Shown: one piece after another, positions 42,912 through 51,768 of the stretch
Layout of the letters: every line of letters begins with the position of its first letter
Numbering within the stretch: the stretch's first letter is position 1
NCBI RefSeq assembly: GCF_004000945.1
Contig: NZ_BIMF01000017.1
Span: 62,001-126,000 of the forward strand
DNA: 64,000 bases
Reading direction: 5' to 3'
Source of the DNA: Paenibacillus lautus NBRC 15380
Lineage (GTDB): Bacteria > Bacillota > Bacilli > Paenibacillales > Paenibacillaceae
The notes under the pieces: generated by a model
What the model was told of the DNA's origin: nothing
Seen by the model: only the letters and a program-made list of their open reading frames with translations
Database searches by the model: none
Translations under genes and position numbers: made by a program

Positions 42912-44615
42912 ATGACGATGATCGGAATTGATCTTGGTACAACGAATAGCCTTGCGGCTTATTGGGCCGAGGACGGAGCGGTTATCATTCCGAATGTGCT
43001 CGGAGATCACCTTACCCCCTCCGTTGTCAGCGTTGACGGTAACGGGGACATCCTCGTTGGCCGGATTGCACAGGAACGGATGATTACGCATCCGGAAGCA
43101 ACCGCTGCGACGTTTAAACGATTCATGGGGACGGAGAAAAAATACAGCCTCGGCAGCCATTCCTTCTCCCCCGAGGAGCTCTCCTCCTTTGTGCTCAAAG
43201 CGCTGAGGAGCGATGCCGAGGTTTATCTGGGCGAGCCCGTAACTGAAGCCGTCATCAGCGTCCCTGCCTATTTCAACGATACGCAGCGCAAAGCGACGAA
43301 GGCCGCGGCAGAACTGGCAGGTCTTCGGGTAGAACGACTGATCAGCGAGCCTACGGCAGCAGCCATTGCCTATGGTTTGCATCAGGAGAGTCCCGAGACC
43401 AAGTTCCTGGTCTTTGACCTGGGGGGCGGCACATTCGACGTCTCCATTCTGGAGCTGTTTGAAGGGATTATGGATGTGAAATCCATTGCCGGGGATAACT
43501 TTCTTGGGGGTGAGGATTTTACGGAACTCCTCGTTTCCCACTTTTTACATACACATCAATTGGAATCTGAGGATCTAAGCAGCAAGGCCAAGTCGCTCTT
43601 ATACAAGCAAGCCGAGATGTGCAAGCTGGCCCTGGGGCAAGAAACGGCAGCAACCATGCGCCTCAAGGGCGACAGCTCTACCTTGGAACTGCACATCAAC
43701 CGGACTGAATATGAAAAGCTGGCCCAGCCGCTGCTGCTCCGTCTTCGCCAGCCCATTGAACGCGCACTCCGTGATGCCTCGCTAACGCCTGCTGATCTGG
43801 ACGCGATCATTCTAATTGGCGGAGCCACACGCATGCCGCTGATCCGAAATGTGATTGCCCGGATGTTCGGACGCATGCCGTACAGCAATATCCATCCCGA
43901 CGAGACGGTAGCGTTAGGCGCAGCTATACAGACCGCCCTGAAGCAGCGCAACCAGGCGCTGGAGGAAATCATTTTGACCGATGTGTGTCCTTACACCCTC
44001 GGCACCAGCGTCGTCCGCGAGCTCGGAGGAGGCCAATACTCGGATGGACACTTTTTGCCCATTATTGAACGGAATACGCCCATTCCCGTTAGCCGGGTAG
44101 AACGGCTGTACACCATCTCGGACAATCAGAAACGCTTGAATGTCGACGTGTATCAGGGGGAAAGCCGGCGGGTGGAGAACAATATCAAGCTGGGCGAGCT
44201 TCAGATCAAGGTTCCTCCTGCCCCGGCAGGCGAACAGAGCATTGACGTACGCTACACCTATGATATCAACGGCATACTCGAGGTTGAGGTGGTCAGCGTG
44301 TCAACCGGCGAGAAAAAAAGAGCGATTATCGAGAAAAATACCGGCACGTTGACCAAAGAGCAGATTGAGGCCCGCCTGGCGGAATTGAAGGATATCAAGA
44401 TTCATCCCCGTGACCGTACGGAAAACCGGCTTCTGATTGCGAGAGGAGAACGCTTGTATGAAGAGTCGCTGGGTGACCGCCGCGAGCTCATTGCGCGATG
44501 CATTCAGCAGTTCGAAAAGCTGCTGCAAACGCAAAATGACCAGGAGATTAAGAAAGCGGCCGAAGTGCTGAAGGATCAGCTGGACCAAATGGAAAGGTGG
44601 ATGGACTTGTCATGA
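42912..44615 (+). CDS. hscC: HscC-type Hsp70 chaperone
   Basis: 567 residues from ATG 42912 (GAAGAGGAG upstream). The actin-like ATPase domain has GIDLGTTNSLAAYW, FDLGGGTFDVSILE and IILIGGATRMP. The substrate-binding beta domain (about 375-490) and a short helical lid follow; it ends without the EEVD or long Gly tail of DnaK. Length and the shortened lid match HscC (about 556 residues in E. coli) rather than DnaK (about 610). The stop overlaps the J-like gene start as ATGA. No grpE nearby; E. coli HscC likewise works independently of the usual exchange factor. Housekeeping dnaK would be elsewhere. Confidence 0.88.
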   Translation: MTMIGIDLGTTNSLAAYWAEDGAVIIPNVLGDHLTPSVVSVDGNGDILVGRIAQERMITHPEATAATFKRFMGTEKKYSLGSHSFSPEELSSFVLKALRSDAEVYLGEPVTEAVISVPAYFNDTQRKATKAAAELAGLRVERLISEPTAAAIAYGLHQESPETKFLVFDLGGGTFDVSILELFEGIMDVKSIAGDNFLGGEDFTELLVSHFLHTHQLESEDLSSKAKSLLYKQAEMCKLALGQETAATMRLKGDSSTLELHINRTEYEKLAQPLLLRLRQPIERALRDASLTPADLDAIILIGGATRMPLIRNVIARMFGRMPYSNIHPDETVALGAAIQTALKQRNQALEEIILTDVCPYTLGTSVVRELGGGQYSDGHFLPIIERNTPIPVSRVERLYTISDNQKRLNVDVYQGESRRVENNIKLGELQIKVPPAPAGEQSIDVRYTYDINGILEVEVVSVSTGEKKRAIIEKNTGTLTKEQIEARLAELKDIKIHPRDRTENRLLIARGERLYEESLGDRRELIARCIQQFEKLLQTQNDQEIKKAAEVLKDQLDQMERWMDLS

Positions 44616-46015
44616 GCATATGGGATATTTTAGGCGTCGAGGCAACAGGAGACACATCGATCATCAGAAAAGCGTATGCCAAAAAGCTGCGGATCTACCA
44701 TCCGGAGGAGGATCCCGAAGGCTATCAGCGGCTGAGGGAAGCATATGATTCCGCTATGAAGCAAGCACCTTATTTCAAGACAGAGGAAGAGGAAACTCTG
44801 ATCCTCGAGGAAGACATAACCGCGAACAACGCTCAAAGCGATTCTATCTGCGCAGAGCCATCCCCGGCGTACGCTGCAGGCACTTCTGCCCAACAACAGG
44901 AGAGTGACACTGCGCATCCTGATCTGGAATATACGCCACCTGAATATACAGCAGTCAACCAACATAAGCAGCCCATACCACTAAACCCTATCCACCAGTT
45001 TATCAGCCAGGTTGACGAGGTTTATGAAGACTTCTCCTTACGCATCGATTCAGGCACATGGGAGCAGCTCCTTGACCAGGATATTGCGTGGGATGTGGAG
45101 AAAAGCGAGGAGCTGCAGTATGCCCTTCTCTCCTATCTGGAGGATCATCGACACCTGCCGCGTCCGGTATGGCAGCAGCTGGATGGCATGTTCCACTTCA
45201 GCGAGAACCGAGACGAGCTGCTGGATCGCCATTCGGAAGCTTTTGTTGATTATATAATGAGGCAAATCCATGGTACCACGGAGCTGCGCTATGAATGCTT
45301 CAAGCAACATCTGCGGGAGATCATCGATATCGAGCATTATCTCGATTTAAGAGATTACGCTCAGTCTATGCTGATGCATAATGAGCCGGAGGAAGCCGGA
45401 ACGCACCTTGCCGAAGCGCACGCGATGTTTGCGGATGACCCTGACCTCCAGCTTATGAGAGGAAAATATTATCTTGAGATCGGCGAGCCCGAGGAAGCGC
45501 TGAACGGCTTCAGCCAGGCCATTCGGCTGCTGCCCGAGGATATCGACGGATATCGATACCGCGCCCAAATCCTCTTCGATCAACAGAAATATGAGGCGGC
45601 CATACAAGATCTCGACCGCATTCTGGAGCGCGAGCCTCAGAATACGGATGCACTGAGTCTGAAGGGGCGCTGCTATATAGAACTTGGCGAGATGGACCGG
45701 GCAAGAGAGATTTTGAAGCAATCCAATCAACTGGATAACACCCATATCCATTCGTTCATCTATCTATGCTTGACTGCCAACAAGCAGAATTACGATCGAA
45801 GTGATATTGACCCTGCTGAGAAAAAACGCGCGTGGAGAAACAATATGCTTTTCTATGCGATGATGGTGCTGAGGTTAAGCTGGCTTTATATTCTGGTCTA
45901 CCTCGTGCTTCAGCTGTTCTTCGACCTGCATCCGCTCTTTACGGGCATGCTGGTTGCCGTCCTGTTATGGAATTCATGGAAAATGATCCGGACTCACCGG
46001 GTAATAGCAACTTAG
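44612..46015 (+). CDS. Membrane-anchored J-like TPR protein (DjlB/DjlC type)
   Basis: 467 residues. The first ~55 residues form a J-like domain: SIWDILGVEATGD, IIRKAYAKKLRIYHPEEDP and GYQRLREAYDSA. The HPD catalytic tripeptide is HPE here, a variant seen in DjlB/DjlC-type proteins. An acidic linker follows (about 60-130), then TPR-like helical repeats (about 265-390) with DPDLQLMRGKYYLEIGEPEEAL and YEAAIQDLDRILEREPQN. Two membrane helices lie at the C-terminus (about 410-455). It is translationally coupled to hscC and should recruit the Hsp70 to the membrane. Whether HPE can stimulate ATPase activity is open. Confidence 0.82.
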   Translation: MSIWDILGVEATGDTSIIRKAYAKKLRIYHPEEDPEGYQRLREAYDSAMKQAPYFKTEEEETLILEEDITANNAQSDSICAEPSPAYAAGTSAQQQESDTAHPDLEYTPPEYTAVNQHKQPIPLNPIHQFISQVDEVYEDFSLRIDSGTWEQLLDQDIAWDVEKSEELQYALLSYLEDHRHLPRPVWQQLDGMFHFSENRDELLDRHSEAFVDYIMRQIHGTTELRYECFKQHLREIIDIEHYLDLRDYAQSMLMHNEPEEAGTHLAEAHAMFADDPDLQLMRGKYYLEIGEPEEALNGFSQAIRLLPEDIDGYRYRAQILFDQQKYEAAIQDLDRILEREPQNTDALSLKGRCYIELGEMDRAREILKQSNQLDNTHIHSFIYLCLTANKQNYDRSDIDPAEKKRAWRNNMLFYAMMVLRLSWLYILVYLVLQLFFDLHPLFTGMLVAVLLWNSWKMIRTHRVIAT

Positions 46016-46031
46016 AAAGGTGCGTGAAACA

Positions 46032-46742
46032 ATGAGTGCTTACAGCCGCAAGCAAAAGAAGAGACTGGAGTTGTATTTTCGCTGCCTGTCCAGCGTTTGC
46101 ATCGACAGCATGCTTGGCTATTATTATATCCCTTACGAGTTTCATATGGGGGAACGCTGGATCAGAAACATGGTCTTGAAGAAGACGCTGGCCTATTGGC
46201 GTGTCAAGGACAAAACCTCGCTGGAAGAACAAATTCACTTTTTGCTTCAGGATGGCCATTGTCAGGAGTATAAGGATATTCACGCCAAATTGCAGGCATT
46301 AACCTTTGCGGTACGTGAGCGGTATGTGGAGAACTCCAAAGAGGATGCCCAATACGATAAGCTGTTGGTCGTCCACAAATACATGTCTCTCCTGCCCTCC
46401 GCTGATATAGCCGCATTAGGGGGAGGCTGGGCCATCATGCTCGCCCGTATCGGGCGGGTCTATGGCCTCCTGTCCAAAAGAGAAGCCTGGGAGATTGATC
46501 TCCAGGCCGCGCGGTACCTTCAGCAGCATTACAGCAGTTGGGAGGAGTACCTGACCGCCTTCGCGGTCGGCACGCACTTCATAACGAATAGCACGGAGGT
46601 GAAGCACGTCCGTCATATTTTGAACATGGCCAGCACGATCGTAGGCGGAAGCTCCTTGGCGCTCGAGAAAGCGCGTTGGAATCAAAACCTGCTGCCGGAC
46701 CGAGACCTAAACTCCGGACACCAAGACAGCATATCCGTCTAA
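46032..46742 (+). CDS. DUF1266-family protein
   Basis: 236 residues from ATG 46032 (AAAGGTG nine bases upstream). The C-terminal half shows the DUF1266 pattern: WAIMLARIGRVYGLLSKREA, an Ala/Gln-rich helix (QAARYLQQHY) and SWEEYLTAFAVGTHF. It is soluble with no signal. DUF1266 proteins YbeR and YbeU accompany hscC, djlB and djlC in E. coli, so the same gene association here supports a functional link to the Hsp70/J-like pair. The role is unknown. It lies 16 bases after the J-like gene, so it is probably in the same operon. Confidence 0.75.
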   Translation: MSAYSRKQKKRLELYFRCLSSVCIDSMLGYYYIPYEFHMGERWIRNMVLKKTLAYWRVKDKTSLEEQIHFLLQDGHCQEYKDIHAKLQALTFAVRERYVENSKEDAQYDKLLVVHKYMSLLPSADIAALGGGWAIMLARIGRVYGLLSKREAWEIDLQAARYLQQHYSSWEEYLTAFAVGTHFITNSTEVKHVRHILNMASTIVGGSSLALEKARWNQNLLPDRDLNSGHQDSISV

Positions 46743-46936
46743 GGACGTTACGAAATCCCTTTTTTTTCATAAGGCTTCATGAGGCTATCCTCTGCTCTTT
46801 CACACAGTAAGACAGGGGTATCCTTATTTTATCTGATCCGTTAGCTAACCAGCCGGCCTGAAAAAGAGTTTATAATAATAGATAGGCTCCTAGATTTGGA
46901 TGCCTATACCCATTCGAAAAACGGAAGGAGGTTATT

Positions 46937-47491
46937 ATGATCGTGAAATTCAGAAGAATATCGCTGTTCGCGCTGACAAGTGTCCTGCTAGCCGCTTCGC
47001 TAATTTGGAACAGCGAACAAGCAGCCGCTAACGATGCAGAAGACTATTCCGTGAAGGCGGCAGGCACCCCCATGACAAACGTTCTTGTTCACAAAGGCAA
47101 AGCGTACGTTCCGCTCAAGTCCTTAGCCGATGCAATGGGGTATGAAATTTCCTATACGCTGAAGGAGGAGTTGGACAACTTTCATCAATATGACTTGAAA
47201 GCTGCCAACAGCCCCCCGGTATCGATATGGGGCAACGACAGATGGGGGTATACGATCGTACGGCGGGCAACGCAAGAGATGAGCGTGAACGATATCGACA
47301 TTTATAAGCCGGCCAAGCTATGCCCCGAGGAATCTGACCATTGCAAGCTTGATGAGAGCAAGTATAACGGCCCCCTTTTCATCAAGAACACCCTCTACGT
47401 ACCTGTCCGAGACATGACCACAGCCTTAAATCTGAAGCTGACCATGACGCAGACCCAGAAAGGGCGCCTCATTCATCTGTCCCTGCGCTGA
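46937..47491 (+). CDS. Secreted stalk-domain (copper amine oxidase N-terminal-like) protein
   Basis: 184 residues with a signal peptide (about 1-31, AxA near EQAAAN). The mature part has the split stalk-domain pattern: VLVHKGKAYVPLKSLADAMGYEI near residue 50-70 and LFIKNTLYVPVRDMTTALNLKL near 148-170. This domain is common in Paenibacillus extracellular proteins and usually serves as a scaffold. Two cysteines (CPEESDHC) may form a disulfide. Function is unknown. Start ATG follows GGAAGGAGG. Confidence 0.8.
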   Translation: MIVKFRRISLFALTSVLLAASLIWNSEQAAANDAEDYSVKAAGTPMTNVLVHKGKAYVPLKSLADAMGYEISYTLKEELDNFHQYDLKAANSPPVSIWGNDRWGYTIVRRATQEMSVNDIDIYKPAKLCPEESDHCKLDESKYNGPLFIKNTLYVPVRDMTTALNLKLTMTQTQKGRLIHLSLR

Positions 47492-47522
47492 GGCCCCCTT
47501 TATCTGCTCCCCTAATGAATAC

Positions 47523-47565
47523 TTAAAAAAGCCAGGCAGAGTGACAAACTCTGCCTGGCTTTTAA
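47523..47565. terminator. Bidirectional terminator between convergent genes
   Basis: AAAAGCCAGGCAGAGT and its complement form a 16-bp stem with a five-base loop, with T-runs on both strands. It serves the stalk protein gene and the convergent membrane protein gene. Confidence 0.9.
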
Positions 47566-47615
47566 TCTGAATGCAGGCAATCCAATCCTTCAATCTTTCA
47601 AAACCTTCACATTCT

Positions 47616-48653
47616 TCATTCCAGTCCTCTGATCTCAATGTCATCCGTGGACGTGATTTTGGAAATATCGAACGCCCTGAAGAAATGGGTACTCCGTTTC
47701 CCATTCATGTAATCAAAATCCTGCTCTATCTTCTTCACACGGTCCGGCGTCTTCTGATCCATAGAATAATACTCGATATGAAGGTCTGTCTCGCCCTGTA
47801 CCGTCACCGAAGGCAGCCGCCGAATCAGCTCCAGCACCCGTTCCTTCTCTTGCGCCAGATTGTCTGCCGTCAGATCCGCAAAGACGATCAAACTGATATT
47901 CTGACTGACATTTCCGTCGGCATTTGCAAGTTGGTTATAATCACGCTCAACCGTGTCGAAATCGGCGTTGACATAGGCGTCCGCAAACGCCTGGTCCGGA
48001 TAAAGCTCAGCGAGCAGAGGTTTCAACTCGTCTTTCAGCTGCTGCCCCCACAGCAGGTTCAGATATATATCGTTCGATATGGTTGGGGGGCTGCTATCAT
48101 TACTGTTAAGAGTGAACACCAGCTCAGGCTCCTGTTCCGGATGGGCTCGAAGTTGATACGAGCTGGTTGCCCAGGTATAGTCCACGTCCGTTACCTTAAA
48201 GGGTTCGTTGTACTTCTGCTCCAGATAGGACTCTGCCGCTTCTTGAACCACCCGTTTCTCAGCAGCCGTCTTCATAAACGGAGCAGATCCCCAGGTGTAC
48301 CCCGCGTATACGGCCCCGGCGAACAAGGCCAGTCCGATCACCGTCCGCACGATGATTTTCCAAGGGGAGGATAGTTGGCGCCGCCGCTTCTCGTCGAACA
48401 TCGGTTTCTTGGGCGAACGATAGTTGAAGTAAATAACCGGTATAATCAGACCTATAATATGAAGCCCAATAGCTATCGGACCAATCAGCATACCCAAAAA
48501 TCCCAATGTCATGAAAAAAATAAACAAAGCCGCTCCCTGAAGCGCCATAAGCAGCGTTCCGCCTATCATCATGCCCGGCGTCCCGATATAAAACATCCCG
48601 AGCCCGGTGCAGATCAGAGAGAGCAGCGTGGCAATCCATTGATGTTTCCTCAA
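47616..48653 (-). CDS. Hypothetical membrane protein with extracytoplasmic domain
   Basis: 345 residues from TTG 48653 (AAGGACGG eight bases upstream). Three or four hydrophobic segments lie in the first ~120 residues (about 7-27, 30-50, 55-75 and 100-118). The remaining ~220 residues form a polar domain that probably lies outside the membrane (VDYTWATSSYQLRAHPEQEP, RRLPSVTVQGETDLHIEYYS). I do not recognise a family. No operon partners are evident; it converges with the stalk-domain gene. Confidence 0.7.
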   Translation of the reverse strand: MRKHQWIATLLSLICTGLGMFYIGTPGMMIGGTLLMALQGAALFIFFMTLGFLGMLIGPIAIGLHIIGLIIPVIYFNYRSPKKPMFDEKRRRQLSSPWKIIVRTVIGLALFAGAVYAGYTWGSAPFMKTAAEKRVVQEAAESYLEQKYNEPFKVTDVDYTWATSSYQLRAHPEQEPELVFTLNSNDSSPPTISNDIYLNLLWGQQLKDELKPLLAELYPDQAFADAYVNADFDTVERDYNQLANADGNVSQNISLIVFADLTADNLAQEKERVLELIRRLPSVTVQGETDLHIEYYSMDQKTPDRVKKIEQDFDYMNGKRSTHFFRAFDISKITSTDDIEIRGLE

Positions 48654-48798
48654 GTTATCATCCGTCCTTCATGCATATGGTTTGTGAATCATGGTCAAAT
48701 CCTGACACCCTATTATAACCGCTGTGGAGCTTGGGAGAAGAAAAATTTCTGTCGATGTGCTACAAAAAGACGGACCGCGTTTAGAGAAAAAGGTGTCC

Positions 48799-48851
48799 TG
48801 CGATTATCAAATATGGTTCAGCTTCGCTGAAACCTTATCATTCTATAATCT
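48799..48851. repeat. Dispersed repeat, second copy
   Basis: It shares TGCGATTA, GCTTCGCTGAAAC, TTAT and ATCT blocks in the same order with 36730-36781. TTCAGCTTCGCTGAA forms a small hairpin here. The 285-base gap otherwise contains only the fumC terminator. Confidence 0.4.
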
Positions 48852-48887
48852 AAAAAACCAAAACCCATTTCACCGTGGTGAAATGGG
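48850..48887 (-). terminator. Terminator of fumC
   Basis: CCCATTTCAC/GTGAAATGGG 10-bp stem, four-base loop, TTTTGGTTTTTT on the minus strand. Confidence 0.85.
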
Positions 48888-48938
48888 CTGGGTATTCAGC
48901 CGAGGCCTATTTTCCGATCAAGCTCTAAACATTGGGCC

Positions 48939-50327
48939 TTACTCCTTCGGATGGATCATTTCTTCCGGACGAACGATCCGGTCAAAATCCTCTCCGCTCA
49001 ATAGACCGCTTGCCAGAGCGGCTTCGCGAAGCGTTGTCCCTTCTTTATGTGCCTTTTTCGCGATGGCCGCGGCATTCTCATATCCGATATGTGGATTCAG
49101 CGCCGTCACCAGCATCAGCGACCGCTCCATATTTGCACGGAGAACGTCTAGGTTGGCTTCGATGCCGACCGCACAATTCTGGTCGAACGAGTCCATGGCA
49201 TCCGACAGCAGGCGTACGGACTGCAAGAAGTTATAGATGATCACCGGTTTGAATACGTTTAGCTCAAAATTCCCCTGGCTTGCTGCAAAACCGATTGTGG
49301 CATCGTTGCCCATCACTTGGCAGACCACCATCGTGAGTGCCTCGCTTTGGGTTGGGTTCACTTTCCCCGGCATGATGGAGCTGCCCGGTTCATTGGCAGG
49401 GATCGAGATTTCACCAATCCCGGAACGCGGACCGCTTGCCAGCCAGCGAACGTCGTTGGCGATTTTCATCAGATCGGCAGCCAGCGCCTTCAGCGCCCCA
49501 TGGGCAAATACAATCTCGTCATGGCTGGTCAGCGAATGGAACTTGTTGCTGGCGGACGTGTAGCTTTTTCCGATTTGCATGCTGATTTCGGCAGCCGTCA
49601 TTTCTCCGAATTTCGGATGCGCGTTAATGCCGGTACCGACGGCAGTACCGCCAATAGCCAGCTCACGCAGCGGTTCTACGGCAGAAGCCAGCATCAATTC
49701 ACACTTCTCGAGCATCCGGTGCCAGCCGCTGATTTCCTGTCCTAGAGTCAGCGGTGTGGCGTCCTGAAGATGCGTGCGGCCGATTTTGATCAGGTCCTTA
49801 TATTCATCGCTTTTCTTCTCGAGCGTTTTCTTCAAGCGGCGCAGCGCGGGCAGCACATGATCTTCCACGGCCACGACCGCGGCCATGTGCATCGCTGTCG
49901 GAAACGTATCGTTAGAGCTTTGGGATTTGTTAACGTCGTCGTTGGGATGAACGCGCAGGGCGCTGTCTTTTTGCTCAAGCAGTTGATTCGCACGGTTCGC
50001 AATGACTTCGTTCACGTTCATATTGGACTGTGTGCCGCTGCCGGTCTGCCAAACCACGAGCGGAAAGTGCTCATCCCACTTGCCGGCCACAATCTCGTCG
50101 GCGGCGGTCGTGATCGCATCCACTTTGTCTGCATCCAGCTTGCCGAGCTTGCCATTCACAATGGCTGCGCTCTTTTTCAATACGGCAAACGCCCGAATGA
50201 TTTCCTTCGGCATCGTTTCGGTTCCAATCCGGAAATTCTCGGAACTGCGCTGTGTCTGCGCTGCCCATAGCTTATCCGCAGGCACTTTAACCTCACCCAG
50301 GGTATCCTTCTCAATACGATAATCCAT
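48939..50327 (-). CDS. fumC: Fumarate hydratase class II
   Basis: 462 residues from ATG 50327, supported by AAGGAGG eight bases upstream; the frame extends upstream without support. It is the iron-independent class II fumarase that interconverts fumarate and L-malate in the TCA cycle. The superfamily signature GSSIMPGKVNPTQ is near residues 315-328, with THLQDATPLTLGQE (about 185-198) and SSNDTFPTAMH (about 138-148) supplying other active-site residues. Single gene with its own terminator. Confidence 0.97.
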   Translation of the reverse strand: MDYRIEKDTLGEVKVPADKLWAAQTQRSSENFRIGTETMPKEIIRAFAVLKKSAAIVNGKLGKLDADKVDAITTAADEIVAGKWDEHFPLVVWQTGSGTQSNMNVNEVIANRANQLLEQKDSALRVHPNDDVNKSQSSNDTFPTAMHMAAVVAVEDHVLPALRRLKKTLEKKSDEYKDLIKIGRTHLQDATPLTLGQEISGWHRMLEKCELMLASAVEPLRELAIGGTAVGTGINAHPKFGEMTAAEISMQIGKSYTSASNKFHSLTSHDEIVFAHGALKALAADLMKIANDVRWLASGPRSGIGEISIPANEPGSSIMPGKVNPTQSEALTMVVCQVMGNDATIGFAASQGNFELNVFKPVIIYNFLQSVRLLSDAMDSFDQNCAVGIEANLDVLRANMERSLMLVTALNPHIGYENAAAIAKKAHKEGTTLREAALASGLLSGEDFDRIVRPEEMIHPKE

Positions 50328-50559
50328 CCCAACTTCCTCCTTTGGCTTCCTTGAATTTAAGCGCTTCATATTCCATCTCTCCTATTATGACATAGACTTG
50401 CCCAAGAAAAAAACAGACGGGATGAACAGCTGCGACTTCCATGCTTAAAGCCTTGGCTCGGTGCCTTCTTAGCTGGCTTACTCACCGCCGCCTCGCTTGA
50501 AACAGCGGAGGTATCGCACGATTCGCCGTGATTTTTCAAGCTAACGGCAATATTCCGCT

Positions 50560-51588
50560 TCACAACAGCCACTCAAACCAGCGAGCATGCCCATCCGTCC
50601 GGGCGACCGTAAACTCGCTTCGCACGCCCCCGAGGATATAGTCCACATGGAGGTCTTCATCCTGCATATTGTTGTAGACATGCACGATATCGCGGACGCT
50701 TCCGATTTCATGTAAGTGATGCAGCAGTGTTTGCTTGGATGCCTCCGGAATCTGATTGGCCACATGCGTATGAAATACGCAAATGACGGCCTCCTCCGGG
50801 ATGCCCTTCACGATATCGGGAAGCAGCGCGGTCCCATCCCCTTCCCGGAACTGGATCCCGGACTGCTGCTTCAGCACCTTCGCTGCATGCTCCAGCATGG
50901 ATACCCTGTCGTGATTGCCCGGCCAGATTAAAGACCGCAGCCACAACAAATGCTCCGGGTTTCGCACATCATTCACATGCAGATCGATCCCCATCCGATA
51001 GACGACCGGAGGACTGGAAGCCAGCAGGAACGGCGTGCGTCCTCCCTTGATCTCCGATGTGATATGAACCTTCGACCCCGCAAGGCCGTAACTCGCAGCG
51101 TCTCCATAGGAATAGCTATATCGATCCCACAGCAGCTGCAAGCCCGCGCTGGTTCCAAGCTCCACCAAGGCAAGCGGCTTACGGACCTTGTCATAGATCG
51201 AGCAGAACACCGGATACAAATACGCACAGCGGCGGACTTCATTCGTCTGTACCCGCTTGCTCTCCAGTATTCCGATAATAGCCGCCTCATGACTCAGTAC
51301 AAATGAACGAAAATGGGGATAACAGGAGCTCATTTCCTTCGGATGCTCCACAAGGCCGGGGTAATACGCCCTCAGCTCCGGTCCCTCACCTTGGAGCAGC
51401 AAATATTGAACGGCGCCAAACAGCATATTGGGGACAGGCTGGCCTGCAGGGACAAATGCAGCGACTTGCAGCACCTCTTCATCATCGGCTATATGGCGCG
51501 CCAAATACTCATAGAACACACTGGAGCCCGGACATTCCCGTTCAGCAAAATGACGAAACACGTTAACCATCCGCTTATGAACCACCAT
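50560..51588 (-). CDS. DUF2332-family protein
   Basis: 342 residues, cytoplasmic. It matches the DUF2332 pattern: an N-terminal helical region (FRHFAERECPGSSVFYEYLA), LVELGTSAGLQLLWDRY, which resembles a methyltransferase-type SAM-binding loop (ELGTSAG), and VICVFHTHVANQIP. The family function is unknown; a Rossmann-like methyltransferase fold is possible. Start ATG 51588 has AGGGGTG upstream. No partner is evident. A fumC upstream region of 190 bases separates it from fumC. Confidence 0.8.
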   Translation of the reverse strand: MVVHKRMVNVFRHFAERECPGSSVFYEYLARHIADDEEVLQVAAFVPAGQPVPNMLFGAVQYLLLQGEGPELRAYYPGLVEHPKEMSSCYPHFRSFVLSHEAAIIGILESKRVQTNEVRRCAYLYPVFCSIYDKVRKPLALVELGTSAGLQLLWDRYSYSYGDAASYGLAGSKVHITSEIKGGRTPFLLASSPPVVYRMGIDLHVNDVRNPEHLLWLRSLIWPGNHDRVSMLEHAAKVLKQQSGIQFREGDGTALLPDIVKGIPEEAVICVFHTHVANQIPEASKQTLLHHLHEIGSVRDIVHVYNNMQDEDLHVDYILGGVRSEFTVARTDGHARWFEWLL

Positions 51589-51709
51589 ACATCACACCCC
51601 TAAAGTTGTAATTAACCCTTTATCCTGCTTTAGACTAATGTTACATCTTTCCACGATGCGCATGGATTTTGATCTTTTATCGGGCTCATTAAGAAAAATA
51701 AGATGGAGA

Positions 51710-51745
51710 CAAAAAAAAAGAACCGACCCCAAAGGCCGGTTTCTT
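51710..51745 (-). terminator. Terminator of the cydABCD operon
   Basis: AGAAACCGG/CCGGTTTCT-type stem with a TTTTTTTTT run on the minus strand, 24 bases after the cydC stop. Confidence 0.85.
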
Positions 51746-51768
51746 CTACTAAAGGATGCTGTTGTTGC

